From SM23-28-2 sp964512285 (GTDB lineage: Bacteria > Chloroflexota > Dehalococcoidia > SM23-28-2), in contig CAZEJO010000009.1 of NCBI GenBank assembly GCA_964512285.1, positions 1-59,716 of the forward strand: a DNA stretch of 59,716 nucleotides, read 5' to 3'. The notes below the pieces were generated by a model. The model saw only the letters and a program-made list of their open reading frames with translations. It was not told the DNA's origin and searched no databases. Both the position numbers and the translations under genes were made by a program. Shown piece after piece: positions 1 to 9,246 of the stretch (its first letter is position 1; every line of letters begins with the position of its first letter).

Positions 1-176
1 CCATCTAGATTAGCAATACCTGTCGGCTCCAGCCTGAGCAACTTGACACCTCACGTTATCCGAAAGACGGAAGTGTGGGGAGAAGTTGTGGACGATTAGA
101 CAGCATTGACAAGAGATCAAGAATCATGCTACGGTGAATGGAAATCGGGAGTCGTCGTGAAAGGCGGGTGAGACAT

Positions 177-416
177 ATGATATCCACCGTGACGACGACA
201 ACCGTGTCTACTATAACCACTGCCGTAGGGATAGCGGCGTCCTTAGGGCTCATGGCCGTGTTGACTCTTGTTACCTTCCTCGTGGTCAAGGAGCTAGCGG
301 GCGCCGACGGTCGCCCTCGGTTACGGACATTGGGTCGTGCCCTCAACGTAGGGATCATCCCTCTGCTTCTCGTCTTCGGTGCCATTGCGGCGGCGAAGGT
401 CGTAGAAGTTCTGTAG
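177..416 (+). CDS. small two-helix membrane protein, unknown function
   Basis: Predicted protein of 79 residues with no recognised family. After a Thr/Ser-rich N-terminus there are two hydrophobic stretches, at about residues 12-38 and 57-77. They are separated by a short Arg/Gly-rich, probably cytoplasmic loop, so it is likely a small integral membrane protein. An in-frame ATG exists at 138, but the ATG at 177 is preceded by an AGGCGGGTG ribosome-binding site and gives a cleaner membrane protein start. A strong hairpin terminator follows 24 bases after the stop, so it looks like a monocistronic unit. The function cannot be inferred from its position. Confidence 0.55.
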   Translation: MISTVTTTTVSTITTAVGIAASLGLMAVLTLVTFLVVKELAGADGRPRLRTLGRALNVGIIPLLLVFGAIAAAKVVEVL

Positions 417-439
417 CACGCTTGCCGTACCCGATTGGG

Positions 440-470
440 AACTGGCTCCCTCTGGGGGAGCCAGTTTCTT
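440..470 (+). terminator. rho-independent terminator
   Basis: Perfect 11-bp inverted repeat (440-450 and 456-466) with a 5-base loop, followed by a T-rich stretch. It closes the small membrane protein gene. It lies just past the 3' end of the convergent CPBP protease gene and could serve both. Confidence 0.8.
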
Positions 471-540
471 CTTGTTCGTCCTCAGGCTGTCAGAACGCCA
501 AGCCGTGCTAGGCTCTGGCCAACGCGCTGAAGGGCCGTGC

Positions 541-1911
541 CTACGGCGATTGGGGCACTACCAGATACGTACCCACAGGAACGATATCGGGCTCGGCGAG
601 ATCATTCAGCTCCAGCAAGACCTCGATGGTTGTGCCGTACATCTCAGCGATAAGGCCAAGCGTTTCCCCCGCCTCCACTAAGTGCACGGTCGTACTGGCG
701 GCCGCTTCGGGCCCGCGGGGGACGAGGATGGCCTGCCCCTCGTAGAGGAGACTCGGCTCCGCCAGGTCGTTCAGCCGCAGGAGCTCGTCGACGGTCGACC
801 CATAGATAGCGGCGATATCGGACAAGCTATCACCGGGCTGGACAACGTAGGTTTCTGTCGGGCTGGGCTCCTCTGTCGGCTCAGGCGTGGCGGTAGGAGA
901 GGGTGTGGGGACGGGAGTGGGGGTGGGGGTAGGCGTAGGCATAGCGCTGGCCGAGAGGACCGACTTTGTCTGAGGAGGCGGCGCAAAGGCCAGCATCCGC
1001 TGCACTTCTTGTGAAAACTCGTGTGAATAAACCTTCACATTCTGCACACCAATACTGGGGGCGGTGACAGCGGCAATCCCCAGGAAGGGCACTACGAGAT
1101 ATAGTGCGATGTTAGTTATGCCGTGGGAAAGAGTCACGCCTAAGAGGCAACGCGTCTTGGCCACTACCAAGCCGAACATCAAGCCCACCGCGAATACGAA
1201 GGCCACGTCCAGCACCGACTTGTAGCCCAAGTGGAGGACGGCGAAGATGACCGTCACGTACAGGATGGAAGACTTCCCCAGGGCATCGCTGGTCGCCGAC
1301 TGCATGACGCCTCGAAACACCAGCTCCTCGTTGAAGCCGGTGCCGATCAGCAGGATGAGAGCCGGTAACCAGAAGACACCCCAACTGAATTCGTCGATGA
1401 GGGGCTCAGGCTTCAGGATGAAGTACTCGGCGACGCCGAAGGCGAGGCCGGCGATGACTACCAGCGCCTGAATACGAAGGGACCGCAGGGTGAAGCCAAG
1501 ATTGCGCCAGCTCAGGCCAAGAGTACGGGCCACCACCAGGGCCGTGAGCATCATCGGCGCGCCGACAATGGCGTACCAGTACATGAGATCGATGTCCTGC
1601 AGCGGCATGGACAGACTGAGAATGCGGATGAGAGGGGCAAGTGCCAGCGCCAGCAACAGCTTGTGGTAGGGCTGGTCTACTACGAGGGAGGCCTGCACGA
1701 GAAGGGCTGTAAGGATGCCGATGTGCAGGGCGAGGCCCCAGCGGGCATCGGTTAGTACAGTGAGAAGCTCGGCGACAGTAATGAGGACAACGTAGAAGAC
1801 GGCCAGGATGGGCATTAAAGGTACGGCCCTAACGCGAACAGCCAGGGCGCCAAAGATGGGAAGCGGACGGCTGATAACAGTTGCCTCCGCCTGGTGGCCA
1901 CCACTGCGCAT
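541..1911 (-). CDS. CPBP-family intramembrane protease with two C-terminal LysM domains
   Basis: The N-terminal 300 residues are a polytopic membrane domain with the CPBP (ABI/CAAX protease-like) signature: EELVFRG at about residues 195-201, a His in AVLHLG at about 227, and a His in SHGITN at about 263. These fit the EExxxR / H / H metal site of this glutamic-type protease family. A Thr/Pro-rich linker (about 323-353) then leads to two LysM modules (about 355-398 and 409-453), which normally bind N-acetylglucosamine polymers such as peptidoglycan. The start at 1911 is chosen because a GGAAGG site precedes it; a GTG start at 1992 would add 27 residues. It is transcribed divergently from another LysM-tailed membrane protein. 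Substrate unknown. Confidence 0.8.
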   Translation of the reverse strand: MRSGGHQAEATVISRPLPIFGALAVRVRAVPLMPILAVFYVVLITVAELLTVLTDARWGLALHIGILTALLVQASLVVDQPYHKLLLALALAPLIRILSLSMPLQDIDLMYWYAIVGAPMMLTALVVARTLGLSWRNLGFTLRSLRIQALVVIAGLAFGVAEYFILKPEPLIDEFSWGVFWLPALILLIGTGFNEELVFRGVMQSATSDALGKSSILYVTVIFAVLHLGYKSVLDVAFVFAVGLMFGLVVAKTRCLLGVTLSHGITNIALYLVVPFLGIAAVTAPSIGVQNVKVYSHEFSQEVQRMLAFAPPPQTKSVLSASAMPTPTPTPTPVPTPSPTATPEPTEEPSPTETYVVQPGDSLSDIAAIYGSTVDELLRLNDLAEPSLLYEGQAILVPRGPEAAASTTVHLVEAGETLGLIAEMYGTTIEVLLELNDLAEPDIVPVGTYLVVPQSP

Positions 1912-2154
1912 GTGGTTCAGCCTTCCGACCCCAAGGGTCAAGATCGAAAATCCTCGGGATGCAGCCCTTTTCACCGGCATTGACTGCCGCACCAGTCGGG
2001 CCGGTCTTCCCCTTGGAGGCCGCGCCCCTTTGCGCGGCTCCCGCTTGTGGAAAGAGCTACCCCCGAGGACGTACGGAATATTAACGCCAAATTATAGAAC
2101 AAGTCGGCTGGAAATGCACTACCCTGCAGACAGCGTTCAGGAGCGGAGGGGCTG

Positions 2155-3411
2155 ATGTTCACCAGAAATATCGACCTTGTCATTGCAGCCGCATGCGCCC
2201 TGGTGACCGTTGCGATCGTGCTCCTGGCTCCCTCGCTGGAGCCGATTCGTATCGTCCTTGGCCTGCCCTTCGTCCTCTTGCTCCCCGGCTATGTCTTGGT
2301 GGCAACCCTGTATCCCCGCAAGGAGGATCTCGATTCCGTCGAGAGAGCGGCCCTGAGCATCGGCCTGAGCATCGCCATCGTCCCCCTCATTGGCCTGGCC
2401 CTCAACTACTCGCCGTGGGGCATACGGCTCAATCCAATTCTGGCCTTCGTGAGCCTGTTCATCGTGATGGGCGCAGGTGCTGCCATCTACAGAAGGCAGG
2501 CCATTCCGGCGGAGGAAGCCTTCGCCATCAATGTCCCCTTGCCAAGGTGGTCTCAAGTTCACTTGGCTACGGTGGCCTCAGCCCTGATCGTGGTGCTCTG
2601 TTTGATCGGGTTTGGCGCGGCGGTGGCCTTCCTGGCGACATCGCGAGGCGGTTCGGAGAGCTTCACCGAGTTCTACATCCTAGGCCCAAACGGCAGAGCC
2701 GAGGGCTACCCACAAACCCTGGAGCTAGGGGACAGTCTGGCGGTCATCCTGGGCGTGGTGAACCACGAGGGAGCCGAGGTCGCCTACGAAGTAGAAGCGC
2801 TAATAGACGGAGAGGCAGCCGGTCTCATTGAAAGCGTAAGTCTCAAGGACGGGGAACAATGGGAAGAATTGGTGACTCTGGTTCCCAACCAGGCAGGAAC
2901 CAGCCAGAAGCTGGAGTTTCTGCTCCATAGGGAGGAGATGGATGGGGTGGGCGAGGCCTACAGGGCTGTCCATCTATGGGTTGACGTGGAAGAACCCCCC
3001 ACGCTGGCGCTCGCTGAGGAAGCCACGCCAGAGCCTACACCTACGCCAACGCCAACCCCCACCCCAACGCCGCTGCCCGTACCACCTCCGCCCGTCCTGA
3101 CGGCGGGCCCTGGTGGGCTGATCTATCTGGTTGAACCCGACGATACGCTGACCTCGGTCGGGGAGCGCTTCGGCGTCAGCCCCGAGGCGATAGCAGCCGC
3201 CAACGGCATGCCTGAGCCTGGCCCTATTCTGGATGGCGAAGAGCTGGTAATTCCGGGAATCACCTACATAGTGCAGGCAGGCGACACCCTGACCTCCATC
3301 GCCGCCGCCTTCGGCGTTACGCCAGCGGCGATAATGGAGGCCAACGGGATCGCAGACGCAAGTACGATCTACGCCGGGCGTGAGGTGGCAATTCCCGGTG
3401 CGACCCCGTAG
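2155..3411 (+). CDS. DUF1616 membrane protein with two C-terminal LysM domains
   Basis: The first 130 residues match the DUF1616 pattern: several transmembrane helices containing LGLPFVLLLPGY and a conserved YSPWGIRL segment. A further helix at about residues 140-162 leads to an extracytoplasmic domain, a (TP)n linker at about 290-312, and two LysM domains (about 322-367 and 369-417). DUF1616 proteins are common beside surface-glycan and S-layer genes, but their activity is not established. The start is supported by a GGAGGGG site. The adjacent CPBP protease has the same Thr-Pro/LysM tail, so the two probably act at the same cell-wall location. Confidence 0.8.
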   Translation: MFTRNIDLVIAAACALVTVAIVLLAPSLEPIRIVLGLPFVLLLPGYVLVATLYPRKEDLDSVERAALSIGLSIAIVPLIGLALNYSPWGIRLNPILAFVSLFIVMGAGAAIYRRQAIPAEEAFAINVPLPRWSQVHLATVASALIVVLCLIGFGAAVAFLATSRGGSESFTEFYILGPNGRAEGYPQTLELGDSLAVILGVVNHEGAEVAYEVEALIDGEAAGLIESVSLKDGEQWEELVTLVPNQAGTSQKLEFLLHREEMDGVGEAYRAVHLWVDVEEPPTLALAEEATPEPTPTPTPTPTPTPLPVPPPPVLTAGPGGLIYLVEPDDTLTSVGERFGVSPEAIAAANGMPEPGPILDGEELVIPGITYIVQAGDTLTSIAAAFGVTPAAIMEANGIADASTIYAGREVAIPGATP

Positions 3412-3522
3412 ACAGCCCCAGTCGGCAGGAGATATCCTCAGTCGGGGACGGCGCGATCAGACGCCTCCCGGAACCTCCCACTCACTAGCGCACAGCGCAA
3501 GCACAAGGCGAGGGGGTCAAGC

Positions 3523-4749
3523 ATGAAGCACTGCTATGACGCAGTAGTAGTGGGGGCTGGCCCTGCCGGGTCAGCGGTGGCCAGGGATGTCGCTAGCAAT
3601 GGGTTCAACGTCCTGCTCCTTGAGGAGCACAACATCATTGGTCAGCCTCTACACTGCTCCGGCTTGGTGACTCCCCGCGCTCTCACCCTGGCCAAGGTGG
3701 GTGAGCAGGTCGTCCAGAATGAGCTCCGGGGAGCCATCATAGAGTCCCCGCTGGGCACGCAGCTTCCCATCGGCGGCGGCAGGGTCCACGCCCTCGCCAT
3801 CGACCGCGTGCGCCTGGACCAAGCGATGGCTAGCCAAGCGCAGGAGAGAGGGGCGGAGCTTGCCTTGGATGCCAGGTTCCTGAGGCTGGAGCCAGCTAAC
3901 GGCCTGGTGAGCGCCTGCGTAGAGAGGCGGGGTCGGCAAACGAGGATCCTGACCAAGCTGCTCATTGGCGCCGATGGTGCCCAGTCGAAGGTGGCTAAGC
4001 AGCTAGGCGTACACCGGCCCCGCAGGACGGTTCTCGGCTTGGCGGCTGAAGTAAGAGCCAGAGAGGCGGCCGGAGACCGAGTGATGATCCTGGTGGACAG
4101 GGATGTGGCCCCCGGCTGGTTTGCCTGGGTGATTCCCCTGGGCGATGGACGTTTCAGGGTGGGAACCGGAACCGCTAACGGTCTAAAGCCCATGGATTCG
4201 CTTCGTCGTCTGCGGGCCAGGCTCCCTCAATACTTCCGCGACGATGCCATCTTGGGGCTGGCGGGCGGCCACATACCACTGTGGAGCCCCATGAGACTGT
4301 ACAGCGATAACGTCCTGCTGGTGGGCGATGCCGCTCGGCAGGTGAAGCCCACAACCGGGGGAGGGGTCTATATGGGCCTGGTGGGTGCCAGACATGCCGC
4401 CAGGGTGGCTGTGCAATCCCTGCAACGAGAGGATTTCTCGGCAGCCTTCCTCTCGCGCTATCAGAAGGGATTCATGGACGACGCAGGCGACGAGCTGAAG
4501 CGAGGGGCAGACCTCCAGCGGCTATTTGCCGCCCTCAGCAATGCCCACCTAGAGCGCCTGCTGGCAAAGCTCAAGAGCGAGAGGTTGGCAGGACTAATCA
4601 ACAGCTACGGAGATGTCGACTTCCCGTCTCGGCTACTGTCGGAGCTTCTCAGGGCTGCTCCCAGCCTGGCCGCCTTTATTCGTGCCCCTCTTAGATTCCC
4701 CAGGGCCTGGCTGCGGCGGCGGGCCCGCCGAGACGATGGTTCTCCCTGA
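3523..4749 (+). CDS. geranylgeranyl-reductase-family FAD-dependent oxidoreductase
   Basis: A 408-residue flavoprotein. The N-terminal Rossmann fold carries VVVGAGPAGSA (residues 8-18), followed by an acidic end-of-strand LLEEH. CSGLVTP at about 46 and LLIGADGAQS near 150 are typical of the geranylgeranyl reductase / PHBH-like group. The second FAD motif, GDAARQVKPTTGGG, starts at about 267. Members saturate isoprenoid chains (archaeal-type lipids, menaquinones, chlorophyll side chains) or act on other polyprenyls. Here the substrate is unknown; a menaquinone or polyprenyl carrier is plausible because a ubiE/menG gene is elsewhere in the window. A GCGAGGGGG site precedes the ATG. Confidence 0.82.
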   Translation: MKHCYDAVVVGAGPAGSAVARDVASNGFNVLLLEEHNIIGQPLHCSGLVTPRALTLAKVGEQVVQNELRGAIIESPLGTQLPIGGGRVHALAIDRVRLDQAMASQAQERGAELALDARFLRLEPANGLVSACVERRGRQTRILTKLLIGADGAQSKVAKQLGVHRPRRTVLGLAAEVRAREAAGDRVMILVDRDVAPGWFAWVIPLGDGRFRVGTGTANGLKPMDSLRRLRARLPQYFRDDAILGLAGGHIPLWSPMRLYSDNVLLVGDAARQVKPTTGGGVYMGLVGARHAARVAVQSLQREDFSAAFLSRYQKGFMDDAGDELKRGADLQRLFAALSNAHLERLLAKLKSERLAGLINSYGDVDFPSRLLSELLRAAPSLAAFIRAPLRFPRAWLRRRARRDDGSP

Positions 4750-4762
4750 CCCCTGCCGCTAA

Positions 4763-5812
4763 CTACTCAATGGCACCAGCCAGCGCTACGGTGGCGATGA
4801 CGGCGTTGGTAGCGCCATCGATCACCAGCACATCAGCAGTCAGCGAACGGGCGACGTAGATGCGGTTGGTGACAGCATTGACTGCCAGACCCCGCGGGGA
4901 ACTGCCAACAGCAACGGTTGCAGTCACAGCATTGCTGTCGCCGTCCAGAACGGAAATGATGTCGCTATTAGCCTCCGCCACGTAGATGCGCCCAGTGACC
5001 GGGTTCAGGACCAGACTGCTCGGCATGCCCCCTAGCTTGACGCTGGCGAGCAGCGTGTTCGTTGAGCCGTCGATGACGACGACATTGCCGGCCGCCCCGT
5101 CGGCTACATAGATGCGGTTCGTCTCCGGATTCGGCACTACAGCGATTGGCAGCTCGCCCACGCTCACTTTGGCGACAACAGTGTTACTCTCCCCGTCGAT
5201 CACCGAGATTTCGGGGCTGCCATAGGTAGCGACGTAGATACGATTGGTGCTGGGGTTGACGGCGATCGCCAGCGGGTTCTGGCCGACGGGCAGGCTGGCG
5301 ACCACAGCGTTAGTCTCGGCATCGATGACTGAGAGCGTGCCCTCGAAGTCGGCCACGTAGACGCGATCGGCGTCAGGGTTGACGGCCAAGGCCAGCGGGC
5401 TATGGTCCAAGGCAATAGAAGCGTCAACGCTGTTGGTCGTGCCGTCGATCAGCCAGAGCTTAGAGCGACGACTGGCCACGTAGATTCGATTTCTGCTCTG
5501 GTCAACGGCGATGGCCTGGGGGAAGAGACCAGCGGGCAGCGTGCCCACGACGGACTTGCTGCTGCCGTCGATGACGGATATGGCGTCAGGTGACTCGCTG
5601 GCTACATATATGCGATTGCTGCTGCTATCGACGGCCAGGGATGCCGGCACGGCAAGCGCAGACGAGTCGAGCGCAACGGCCGTACCATCCGCTCGCGATA
5701 CCCCCTCTTCGCCAGCGCAGGCAGATACGAGCGCCCCCAAGACCACGAGCAATACGAGGCCTGTGAGCCGAGCATGCGGGCCGCGCCTTGTAGCGATTCG
5801 TCCTTGTGGCAT
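4763..5812 (-). CDS. YVTN beta-propeller repeat lipoprotein
   Basis: After a basic N-terminus there is a hydrophobic signal segment ending in the lipobox VSAC, so the mature protein is probably a lipoprotein on the outer face of the membrane. The body contains seven repeats of about 42 residues, each with an N-R-I-Y-V-A strand and an I-S-V-I-D-G strand, which fits a seven-bladed YVTN propeller. Such proteins usually mediate protein or surface contacts. The start at 5812 has a GGAAG site about 8 bases upstream; an in-frame codon at 5866 is less likely. It converges with the flavoprotein gene, with only 13 bases between the stops. Confidence 0.8.
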   Translation of the reverse strand: MPQGRIATRRGPHARLTGLVLLVVLGALVSACAGEEGVSRADGTAVALDSSALAVPASLAVDSSSNRIYVASESPDAISVIDGSSKSVVGTLPAGLFPQAIAVDQSRNRIYVASRRSKLWLIDGTTNSVDASIALDHSPLALAVNPDADRVYVADFEGTLSVIDAETNAVVASLPVGQNPLAIAVNPSTNRIYVATYGSPEISVIDGESNTVVAKVSVGELPIAVVPNPETNRIYVADGAAGNVVVIDGSTNTLLASVKLGGMPSSLVLNPVTGRIYVAEANSDIISVLDGDSNAVTATVAVGSSPRGLAVNAVTNRIYVARSLTADVLVIDGATNAVIATVALAGAIE

Positions 5813-6206
5813 GGGCAGATCTTCCGTCGAGTGGCACTGACTATGACAATGATAGCATGGGAGCAAGACGGAGGTTGGAGGAGCCGATCAGAAGGGCATC
5901 CACGACCATACAACCGCCGCGACCCATTGGCGACCGGCGGCCGCCGATACCTTGCCCCGGAAGAGTCCGAGCGGATGAGCCACGTTGTGGAGCGGGTGCA
6001 GGAATCCTATCATGAGCAAAGCAAGAAGTTCGTTGGAGAGTAGCGGCTGCCGAGCAACACGGGAGGTCGCAGAGGTTCTGCGCAGGGCTGGCGGCCTGGA
6101 AATGGCTAGCGCTGAACAGATGACATCTGGCGGGATGTGCTCTTGCTCATACTGGCGCACATAGGGTACACCACAGGCGCTGTTAGGATATCGGCTCGTC
6201 GTCCTC

Positions 6207-6668
6207 ATGGCGATCCTGCCCGATGTCATAGACCGGACGCTGTATGCCTTCGTCATACCCGGCGCCGAGGGCGGCAGGCTCTTCGCCCACACGCTCCTGT
6301 TCAACCTGGTGCTCCTGGCCATGCTGGTGGCAATCCGCAGGGACCTATGGATATACGGCGTGCTGCCACTCTTTCACCTGCTGCTCGATCTGGAGGGCCT
6401 GCCGGCTGAACAGTTCTTCTGGCCGTTCTTGGGAGCCGACTTGAGCAACGTCCACATACCCGACGGCTTAGGAACGACAGCAGGACAACCATACGCAGAC
6501 CGAGTGGGAGACCGGCTCGAAGCCATGTTCAGCACCTATGGCCGAGCGAGCGTCCGCTCCTTTCTCATCGACGCCGGTGGCTTAGCAGCTTTGGTGGTTC
6601 TGGCCGTCAAGGCGAAGCTCTACCAATGGCCGCGCCTTCGACGCCTGATAGCTGCTGGAAGCATCTAG
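6207..6668 (+). CDS. DUF457-like membrane protein, probably missing its N-terminus
   Basis: Hydrophobic protein of 153 residues with motifs resembling the YdjM/DUF457 group of membrane-bound metal-dependent hydrolase-like proteins: LPDVIDRTLY at the start, HTLLFN at about 28, and LFHLLLDLEG at about 55. Intact members normally begin with a short helix like LLLAHIGYTTGA. Exactly such a sequence is encoded just upstream (GTG at 6137 to about 6187) but in a different frame. The annotated start is therefore simply the first ATG in the downstream frame. The gene may be a frameshifted pseudogene or contain a sequencing error. No clear ribosome-binding site lies upstream of 6207. Confidence 0.5.
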   Translation: MAILPDVIDRTLYAFVIPGAEGGRLFAHTLLFNLVLLAMLVAIRRDLWIYGVLPLFHLLLDLEGLPAEQFFWPFLGADLSNVHIPDGLGTTAGQPYADRVGDRLEAMFSTYGRASVRSFLIDAGGLAALVVLAVKAKLYQWPRLRRLIAAGSI

Positions 6669-7109
6669 ATCTGACAACGTCCTCGCGATCTTAGCGGTTG
6701 TCGGTACGGCAGCGGCGGATTCACTCAACCTTCACAAGACCTTCATGCACTGCTGCCAGATATTGGCTTTCCTTCGGGAATCACGCGCGTTACCAATTGG
6801 CTAAGGGTTTTGCTTGCGGGTCGAAAGGCCCTATGAGCTCGACCTGGGCGGAATGGACGGGAGGCAAACGGTAGGGGCCGCTCTGCGGGTGAGTTTCCCT
6901 GGCCGTGGGGGAGTCGTGCCGTTCGTTAGATCGCGGCTCCAGACGGAGCCGAACGGGAATTCGGCGGCGTAACTTGTCAGAGCGTCCATTGCCCACTGCC
7001 AGGTGAGTCAGATTTGAGAAGGTGGGGAGAGGCAGGAGGAGATTGGTCTGGCTCACGAGGCAAGTCTTCGTGGCTCCCCCAGGCTGTCAACACACACTGA
7101 AGGAAGGCC
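6669..7109. other. intergenic region before the polysaccharide locus
   Basis: About 440 bases with no convincing gene. The only structure I see is an imperfect 10-bp inverted repeat (7003-7012 with 7047-7056, one mismatch, long loop) about 50 bases before the flippase start. A promoter for the long plus-strand operon is expected here, but no clear -35/-10 pair stands out. Confidence 0.3.
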
Positions 7110-8516
7110 GTGGAGGGACTCAACGTAGGGGAACGTAGCACCGGCCCAGCGGACGTACTCTCACACGGACGCAGGGCTCTACACCTCCTCCGGACACCGC
7201 TGTACGCCAACGCATTCTACCTCTGGGTCAACGCGGCAGGAGCAGCAGTCGCCGGATTTGCCTTCTGGGCTTTAGTGGCCCGCTTGTACGACGCCGACGA
7301 TGTTGGGTTGGGCTCAGCGGCCCTTTCGATCGTTGTTCTGCTCGCCACGTTTTCACACTTGGGCCTAGGGATGGGGCTTATTCGCTTCCTGCCGGACTCC
7401 GGCAAAGGAGGTCCACGGCTAGCGAACGCCGTGTTCACGACGAGCGCTGTCGGTGCCGTGGTGTTGTCGACCGTGTTTCTTGTTGGCGTGCCTTTGTGGG
7501 CCCCCAGCCTCGACTTCCTGCGCGAGCAGCCATTATTCGCGCTGGCTTTCATCTCGTTTGTGGTTGCCGCCACCTTCCATATTGTACAGACGCATGCCTT
7601 TTTGGCGATAAGAAAGGCGAAGTACATTCTGGTTCAGGTGATATTCCTGCAAGCCACTCGCCTCGCCCTGCCGCTCATGGTGATCTCCTTCGGCGCCTTC
7701 GGCATAGTGGTGTCGGGAGGCATGGGAGCAGTATTGGGAGCGGCGGCTGGGTTTATCCTGTTGACAAGAGGGTTCGCAGGATATCGGCCAGCGGGAGTAA
7801 TCGATCCGGCCTCTGTGACCAGGGTTTTCCCCTTTTCCGTGGCCAACTACGTTGCTGATTCGTTGCTTCTGACGCCCGGTCTGATTCTACCGCTGATAGT
7901 GGTAGTCCTACTGGGCTCCACACAAGGAGCCTACTTCTACATGGCGTGGTTGCTGGGATACCTCCTCACAGCGGCCTCGGCTTACCTAGGCCTCTCCCTA
8001 TTCGCGGAGGGTTCTCAGGGACCAGGGGCGCTGCGCGTTCTGTCCCGCAACGCCGTGCTGGCTGCACTGGCGGTAGCCACCGCCGGCGCCCTGTTCTTGC
8101 TCTTACTGAGCGATAAGGCGCTTCTGATCTTTGGCCCTGACTACGCTACTGAAGGTGCGACACTTCTTCGCATTGTGGCTCTGGCAGCCCTTCCCGCTGC
8201 AGTAGTGAATGTCTACCTTGGGGCTTTGAGGGTCATGAAACGGACCGGCGAGCTGATCATTGTCGCAGGGATAGTAGCGGTGACGACGGTGACGCTGAGT
8301 TGTGCCCTCCTGCCAGTGATGGGCCTGGCGGGGGCAGGTGTCGGCCATGGGCTCGGGCAGAGTCTTGGCTTGGTCATCATACTGGGCAGGCTTTTGGCTA
8401 CTTCCCAAGGGACAACTACGGAAAGAGTACGCTGGCTTCTGACGAGTCTCGCCGGGCCATCGCAGGTGGAAGTCCATCAGTACGCACCAGGTAGCGGCGA
8501 TGCGAAGGCAACGTAA
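7110..8516 (+). CDS. Wzx-like polysaccharide flippase (MOP superfamily)
   Basis: A 468-residue, highly hydrophobic protein with about 12-14 predicted membrane helices. Near the N-terminus is a YDADDVGLGSAALS segment characteristic of the oligosaccharide flippase / MATE-like MOP superfamily. These proteins flip lipid-linked repeat units across the cytoplasmic membrane. The GTG start at 7110 has an AGGAAG site. It is the first gene of a plus-strand run of glycosyltransferases and sugar-modifying enzymes, which supports a role in exporting the glycan made by this locus. No Wzy polymerase was identified with confidence in the window. Confidence 0.85.
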   Translation: MEGLNVGERSTGPADVLSHGRRALHLLRTPLYANAFYLWVNAAGAAVAGFAFWALVARLYDADDVGLGSAALSIVVLLATFSHLGLGMGLIRFLPDSGKGGPRLANAVFTTSAVGAVVLSTVFLVGVPLWAPSLDFLREQPLFALAFISFVVAATFHIVQTHAFLAIRKAKYILVQVIFLQATRLALPLMVISFGAFGIVVSGGMGAVLGAAAGFILLTRGFAGYRPAGVIDPASVTRVFPFSVANYVADSLLLTPGLILPLIVVVLLGSTQGAYFYMAWLLGYLLTAASAYLGLSLFAEGSQGPGALRVLSRNAVLAALAVATAGALFLLLLSDKALLIFGPDYATEGATLLRIVALAALPAAVVNVYLGALRVMKRTGELIIVAGIVAVTTVTLSCALLPVMGLAGAGVGHGLGQSLGLVIILGRLLATSQGTTTERVRWLLTSLAGPSQVEVHQYAPGSGDAKAT

Positions 8517-8541
8517 CAGGCCCACGAAACCTGGAGGCAAG

Positions 8542-9246
8542 ATGGCGGATCCTATCTTGAAGGCGAAGGCGGAGAAAGGGCTGAGCATTACAGCTCTAAT
8601 CTGCACCCTCAATGAGGAGGAGAATCTGCCTCACGTCTTGCCCAAGCTACCGAAATGGGTGGACGAGGTGTTGATCGTCGACGGTCACTCGACTGATGGT
8701 ACGGTCGAGGCGATCCGGCGGCTGCGCGCGGACGCGAAGGTTATTAGTCAGCCGGGCCGCGGCAAGGGCGACGCTCTCAAGTACGGCATCGAGCATGCGA
8801 GCGGTGACATCATCGTCACCCTCGACGCGGACGGCACCACCGATCCTGAGGACATGCCGAGGTTCGTCCAGCCTCTGCTGACAGGCTACGACTTCGTTAA
8901 GGGCTCCCGGTTTGCGTTGTCTCGGCCCGTGGGCAAACCACGGCACCGGATCTTTGGCAACTGGGTCATCGTCACCACTCATAACATCCTCTACCGCACA
9001 GACTACACCGACCTCTGCGCCGGGTACAACGCCTTCTGGAAACGAGCGATAGCACGTGTTGACCTTTCGGGCTGGACTGACCAGGAGGAGCCACTGCTGA
9101 ACGCGAGAGTGAGGAAAGCGGGCCTCAAGGTGATAGAGGTGGGACACCACGACAGAGGGAGGACCGGTGGCGAGACCAAACAGCCCAGCTGGCGGCAGGG
9201 CTCTGGGGCGGTCAGGACAGTGATCAGGGAACGATTCCGTGGCTAA
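8542..9246 (+). CDS. family 2 glycosyltransferase (DPM1-like)
   Basis: About 234 residues with a GT-A fold. CTLNEEENLP lies near residue 18, VDGHSTDGT follows, and the metal-binding DADGTTDP is at about 94. This layout resembles dolichol/polyprenyl-phosphate mannosyl- or glucosyltransferases, but without C-terminal membrane helices. The start at 8542 is preceded by a strong CTGGAGGCAA site; an upstream ATG at 8500 overlaps the flippase gene and is less likely. The stop overlaps the next glycosyltransferase gene by 8 bases, indicating translational coupling. Donor sugar unknown. Confidence 0.85.
   Translation: MADPILKAKAEKGLSITALICTLNEEENLPHVLPKLPKWVDEVLIVDGHSTDGTVEAIRRLRADAKVISQPGRGKGDALKYGIEHASGDIIVTLDADGTTDPEDMPRFVQPLLTGYDFVKGSRFALSRPVGKPRHRIFGNWVIVTTHNILYRTDYTDLCAGYNAFWKRAIARVDLSGWTDQEEPLLNARVRKAGLKVIEVGHHDRGRTGGETKQPSWRQGSGAVRTVIRERFRG

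Noticed and set aside
900..940. DNA-level simple repeat of GT/TG-rich units
   Set aside because: It encodes the Thr-Pro linker of the CPBP-LysM protein and is explained by coding for a low-complexity spacer; the same applies to 3030-3075.
5813..6136. Possible plus-strand small genes
   Set aside because: Open frames here lack ribosome-binding sites and have arginine/proline-rich random composition; treated as intergenic.
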